A stretch of DNA of 7,251 bases from Myxococcales bacterium (lineage in GTDB: Bacteria > Myxococcota_A > Polyangia > Polyangiales > Polyangiaceae). The notes beneath the pieces are model-generated. The model saw only the letters and a program-made list of their open reading frames with translations, had not been told where the DNA came from and searched no databases. Position numbers and translations under genes: made by a program. Below, one piece after another: positions 5,869-7,251 of the stretch. How positions within the stretch are numbered: position 1 is the stretch's first letter; each line of letters opens with the position of its first letter. The DNA lies in contig JAHFDX010000020.1 in NCBI GenBank assembly GCA_023248785.1, positions 8,216 to 15,466 on the forward strand. The letters are read 5' to 3'.

Positions 5869-5972
5869 GTTTCGTACCGGATACGGTGGCGGTTACGGAT
5901 ACGGATGCGGCGCCGGAAACGGATACGGCCAACGGTGTCGGGCGAGGGATACGGTCTTCGTATACGGAGCCC
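5843..5972 (+). pseudogene. Inverted remnant of an S23 gene start fused to hexamer repeats
   Basis: On the plus strand a GTG at 5843 begins MSHPFARSP, which matches MSHPSTRSP, the N-terminus of the S23 gene on the other strand, with two differences. Instead of continuing into the four-helix domain it passes into RTGYGGGYGYGCGAGNGYG, encoded by the right-hand hexamer tract. The frame remains open to a stop at 6038-6040, but the part after 5972 overlaps the transposase C-terminus antisense and is unlikely to be real. I read this as the truncated second half of an inverted duplication rather than a working gene, though a short Gly-Tyr peptide cannot be excluded. Confidence 0.5.
5879..5972 (+). 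repeat. Degenerate hexamer tract (GGNNNC), right copy
   Basis: Read on the plus strand, units are GGATAC, GGTGGC, GGTTAC, GGATAC, GGATGC, GGCGCC, GGAAAC, GGATAC, then seven-base variants (GGCCAAC, GGGCGAG) and further GGATAC and GTATAC units. It is the same repeat type as at 5278-5386 but in the opposite orientation, so transcripts across both could pair. It ends four bases before the transposase stop codon (5978-5976). Confidence 0.85.
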
Positions 5973-5975
5973 AGA

Positions 5976-6230
5976 TCAGGCGGCCCTCCGTTGGGCACGC
6001 TCTGCGCGGCGTTCCCAGAAGTCTTCGAAGCGACCACTGAGTTTGCAGCAGCGCAACGCGATGATCGCGTCGACACCGGCAACGGTCCAGTGCATGCCGG
6101 TGCGTTTGCACCTTGTTCCGATGGCCACCTTGCAACCCGCTTCGACGACGCCGGTCGACGTGCACAACCCATCGGCGCGAAATTCCGCGTACTTCATTCG
6201 GTCACGATTGATGGTGATGTAATCGATCAC
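5976..6230 (-). CDS. ISKra4-family transposase, C-terminal part in a second frame
   Basis: This frame opens with GTG 6230-6228, overlapping the TGA of the upstream frame (GTGA), and reads IDYITINRDRMKYAEFR, then GLCTSTGVVEAGCKVAIGTR, then GMHWTVAGVDAIIALRC and RFEDFWERR. These are the conserved C-terminal blocks of ISKra4-type transposases. Glu30 of this frame (GVVEAGCK) is the presumed third member of the DDE catalytic triad, whose two Asp lie in the upstream frame. It has no Shine-Dalgarno of its own beyond possible coupling with the upstream stop. Alone it cannot be a transposase; it needs fusion by frameshift, repair of a missing base or subunit complementation. Confidence 0.82.
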   Translation of the reverse strand: MIDYITINRDRMKYAEFRADGLCTSTGVVEAGCKVAIGTRCKRTGMHWTVAGVDAIIALRCCKLSGRFEDFWERRAERAQRRAA

Positions 6231-7251
6231 TGTCGTGCTTCCTTGACCTCGGTATGGACGTGTAGCGCGCGCAGCACGGCATCGAGATCACCACCGTCCA
6301 GCTCGTCGTACCTCGCCTTCGTCCAGGGCTTGCACGACTCGCTCTTGGGTCCCCAAATCGCCTTCGCCACGTCCGACAGGTGTTGCTTGACGTGGAAGCG
6401 GTCGACAATCTGCACGGCGTCTGGGAAGTGGTCGTTGGCGACGTTCCAGATCCAAGGCGCGCCGTCACCGAGGACGACGCGGCGCGTGGCGCGATCGAAA
6501 CCACGACGCATCGCTTCACGCAGTGCACGCGCGGCAAACGCCGAAGGCTCCGCTCCCGTGTCCTTACTGGCCGCGCTTTCGATGGCCGCGGAATACGTCA
6601 CGGAGCCGTCATCGCGCACGGGGACTCCTTGTTCGTCCCGACCCTCGGCGCTCCAGACCGTCACGAGCTTGACCTCCCGCGTCTTCGACGAGCCGTCCGG
6701 TTGCTTGCCAGCGCGCCCTTCGAGCTCCGACGTGCGCATCGGCACGCCCGTGCCATCCATGCCGAGATACAGCGTGGGCGGGGTCGACTCATCCGCCGGT
6801 GGCGACTCGACAAGACGTTTTTCCTCGTCCGCGATTTCGCGACCAAGCGCTTCGGCGGCGCGCTCGACGTGTTTGGTTGGCATCCTTACACCCGCAAACT
6901 CGTGGAGCAGCTCGTGGCCCTCTTCGAAGCTCACCATCGCGCCCACCAAGCCAACCATCTTGGTAACCGCCGGCGACAGCGACGTGCCGCCCATGTTGAG
7001 CGCCAGGTCGCGCGGGCAGAAACCCGTCTCGCACGCTTCGCAGTAGTAGTACGCGCGTTCCAAGAGAAGAGCTCCGAGTACGCTCGTGAATTCTTTCCGG
7101 CGTCGGCCCGCATAGCGAGCCGGCTTCTCACATCGCGGACAGGCAGCCGTCGGACCCACGCGGTCGGATGTGTTGAGTCGCGCTTGCACCGCCTTTGCTG
7201 CGATGCGCAATGCCTCCCGACGCGCGGCGGTTTCGATCGCCTCGAAGTCCA
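6227..7251 (-). CDS. ISKra4-family transposase, N-terminal and central part, 5' partial
   Basis: The open frame enters from the right edge (first full codon GAC at 7249-7247, reading DFEAIETAARREA) and ends at TGA 6229-6227. A TTG at 7210 could serve as a start, but the in-frame upstream residues fit the family, so the true start is outside the window. Numbering from that TTG: a zinc-binding CPRC (24-27) and CEAC (57-60), FCPRDLALNMGG, a helical PTKHVERAAEALG region, LYLGMDGTGVP (148-157) with Asp152, VVLGDGAPWIWN (245-256) with Asp249 and IVDRFHVKQHL (268-278). Asp152 and Asp249 are the presumed first two DDE residues. The frame stops at EVKEARQ before the block with the catalytic Glu. Intact, it would cut and join the ends of its own element. 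Either the element is dead by a one-base loss at about 6230, or two frames are used. Confidence 0.85.
   Translation of the reverse strand, partial: DFEAIETAARREALRIAAKAVQARLNTSDRVGPTAACPRCEKPARYAGRRRKEFTSVLGALLLERAYYYCEACETGFCPRDLALNMGGTSLSPAVTKMVGLVGAMVSFEEGHELLHEFAGVRMPTKHVERAAEALGREIADEEKRLVESPPADESTPPTLYLGMDGTGVPMRTSELEGRAGKQPDGSSKTREVKLVTVWSAEGRDEQGVPVRDDGSVTYSAAIESAASKDTGAEPSAFAARALREAMRRGFDRATRRVVLGDGAPWIWNVANDHFPDAVQIVDRFHVKQHLSDVAKAIWGPKSESCKPWTKARYDELDGGDLDAVLRALHVHTEVKEARQ

Larger units (their letters stand above)
5976..7251 (-). mobile_element. ISKra4-family insertion sequence, partial (5' end beyond right edge)
   Basis: The two transposase frames together cover the element's coding part. 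The 5' end and its terminal inverted repeat lie outside the window. Downstream of the final stop (5976) the hexamer tract begins at once, so the 3' terminal repeat is either hidden in the bases around 5945-5975 or was lost when the S23 unit arose. By eye the DNA here is more GC-rich than the hydrolase gene (one 60-base line at 6481 has about 68% GC, one at 2341 about 50%), in keeping with foreign origin. Confidence 0.75.

Noticed and set aside
5278..5972. CRISPR array
   Set aside because: The repeats are contiguous six-base units without spacers, and no cas gene is present.
5210..5998. TTGGGCACGC present on both sides of the S23 unit as a possible target-site duplication
   Set aside because: Ten-base matches are expected by chance several times in a window this size, and the copies are not adjacent to the tract ends.
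5856..7046. A 396-codon open frame on the plus strand
   Set aside because: It is antisense to the transposase with its zinc-binding and DDE motifs; the plus product is Ser/Arg-rich low complexity with no recognisable domain.

Overview
The window looks like chromosomal DNA of a GC-rich Gram-negative bacterium. A Myxococcota (Polyangia-type) origin is my inference: it has a lipoprotein with a lipobox, a stand-alone DUF4166 protein, secreted enzymes, and a four-helix-bundle (S23) gene set in hexamer tracts. No rRNA, tRNA or CRISPR array is visible.

Layout. Positions 1-1099 (minus strand) hold a two-gene unit: a DUF4166 protein followed by a family-2 glycosyltransferase cut off by the left window edge. 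Divergent from it, on the plus strand, are a small Ig-like lipoprotein (1178-1582), a secreted SGNH/GDSL-type hydrolase (1715-2761) and single-stranded DNA-binding protein (2845-3330). The lipoprotein and the hydrolase share an almost identical ribosome-binding leader. A convergent junction (3331-3521) carries an 11-bp triplicate repeat and a nested inverted repeat. It separates ssb from a minus-strand exported tyrosine-phosphatase-like gene (4629-3522), whose frame is broken by one extra base just after its HCX5R active site.

Positions 4630-5277 contain no convincing gene. The right part is accessory DNA. An S23/Avd-like four-helix-bundle gene (5755-5405, minus) lies between two GGNNNC hexamer tracts in opposite orientation (5278-5386 and 5879-5972). 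Next to its start codon is a long imperfect palindrome (5730-5868). The far arm of this palindrome repeats the leader and first codons of the S23 gene and then runs straight into hexamer repeats, as if the body of a second, inverted copy were missing. Directly beyond lies an ISKra4-type transposase (minus, 5976 to the right window edge), split into two frames between the second Asp and the Glu of its presumed DDE triad.

The most interesting object is the composite S23 unit at about 5278-5972: gene, complementary flanking tracts and an inverted leader duplication, placed 3' of the transposase gene. It looks like an uncharacterised mobile or repetitive module. The left part is ordinary housekeeping and envelope-related sequence.
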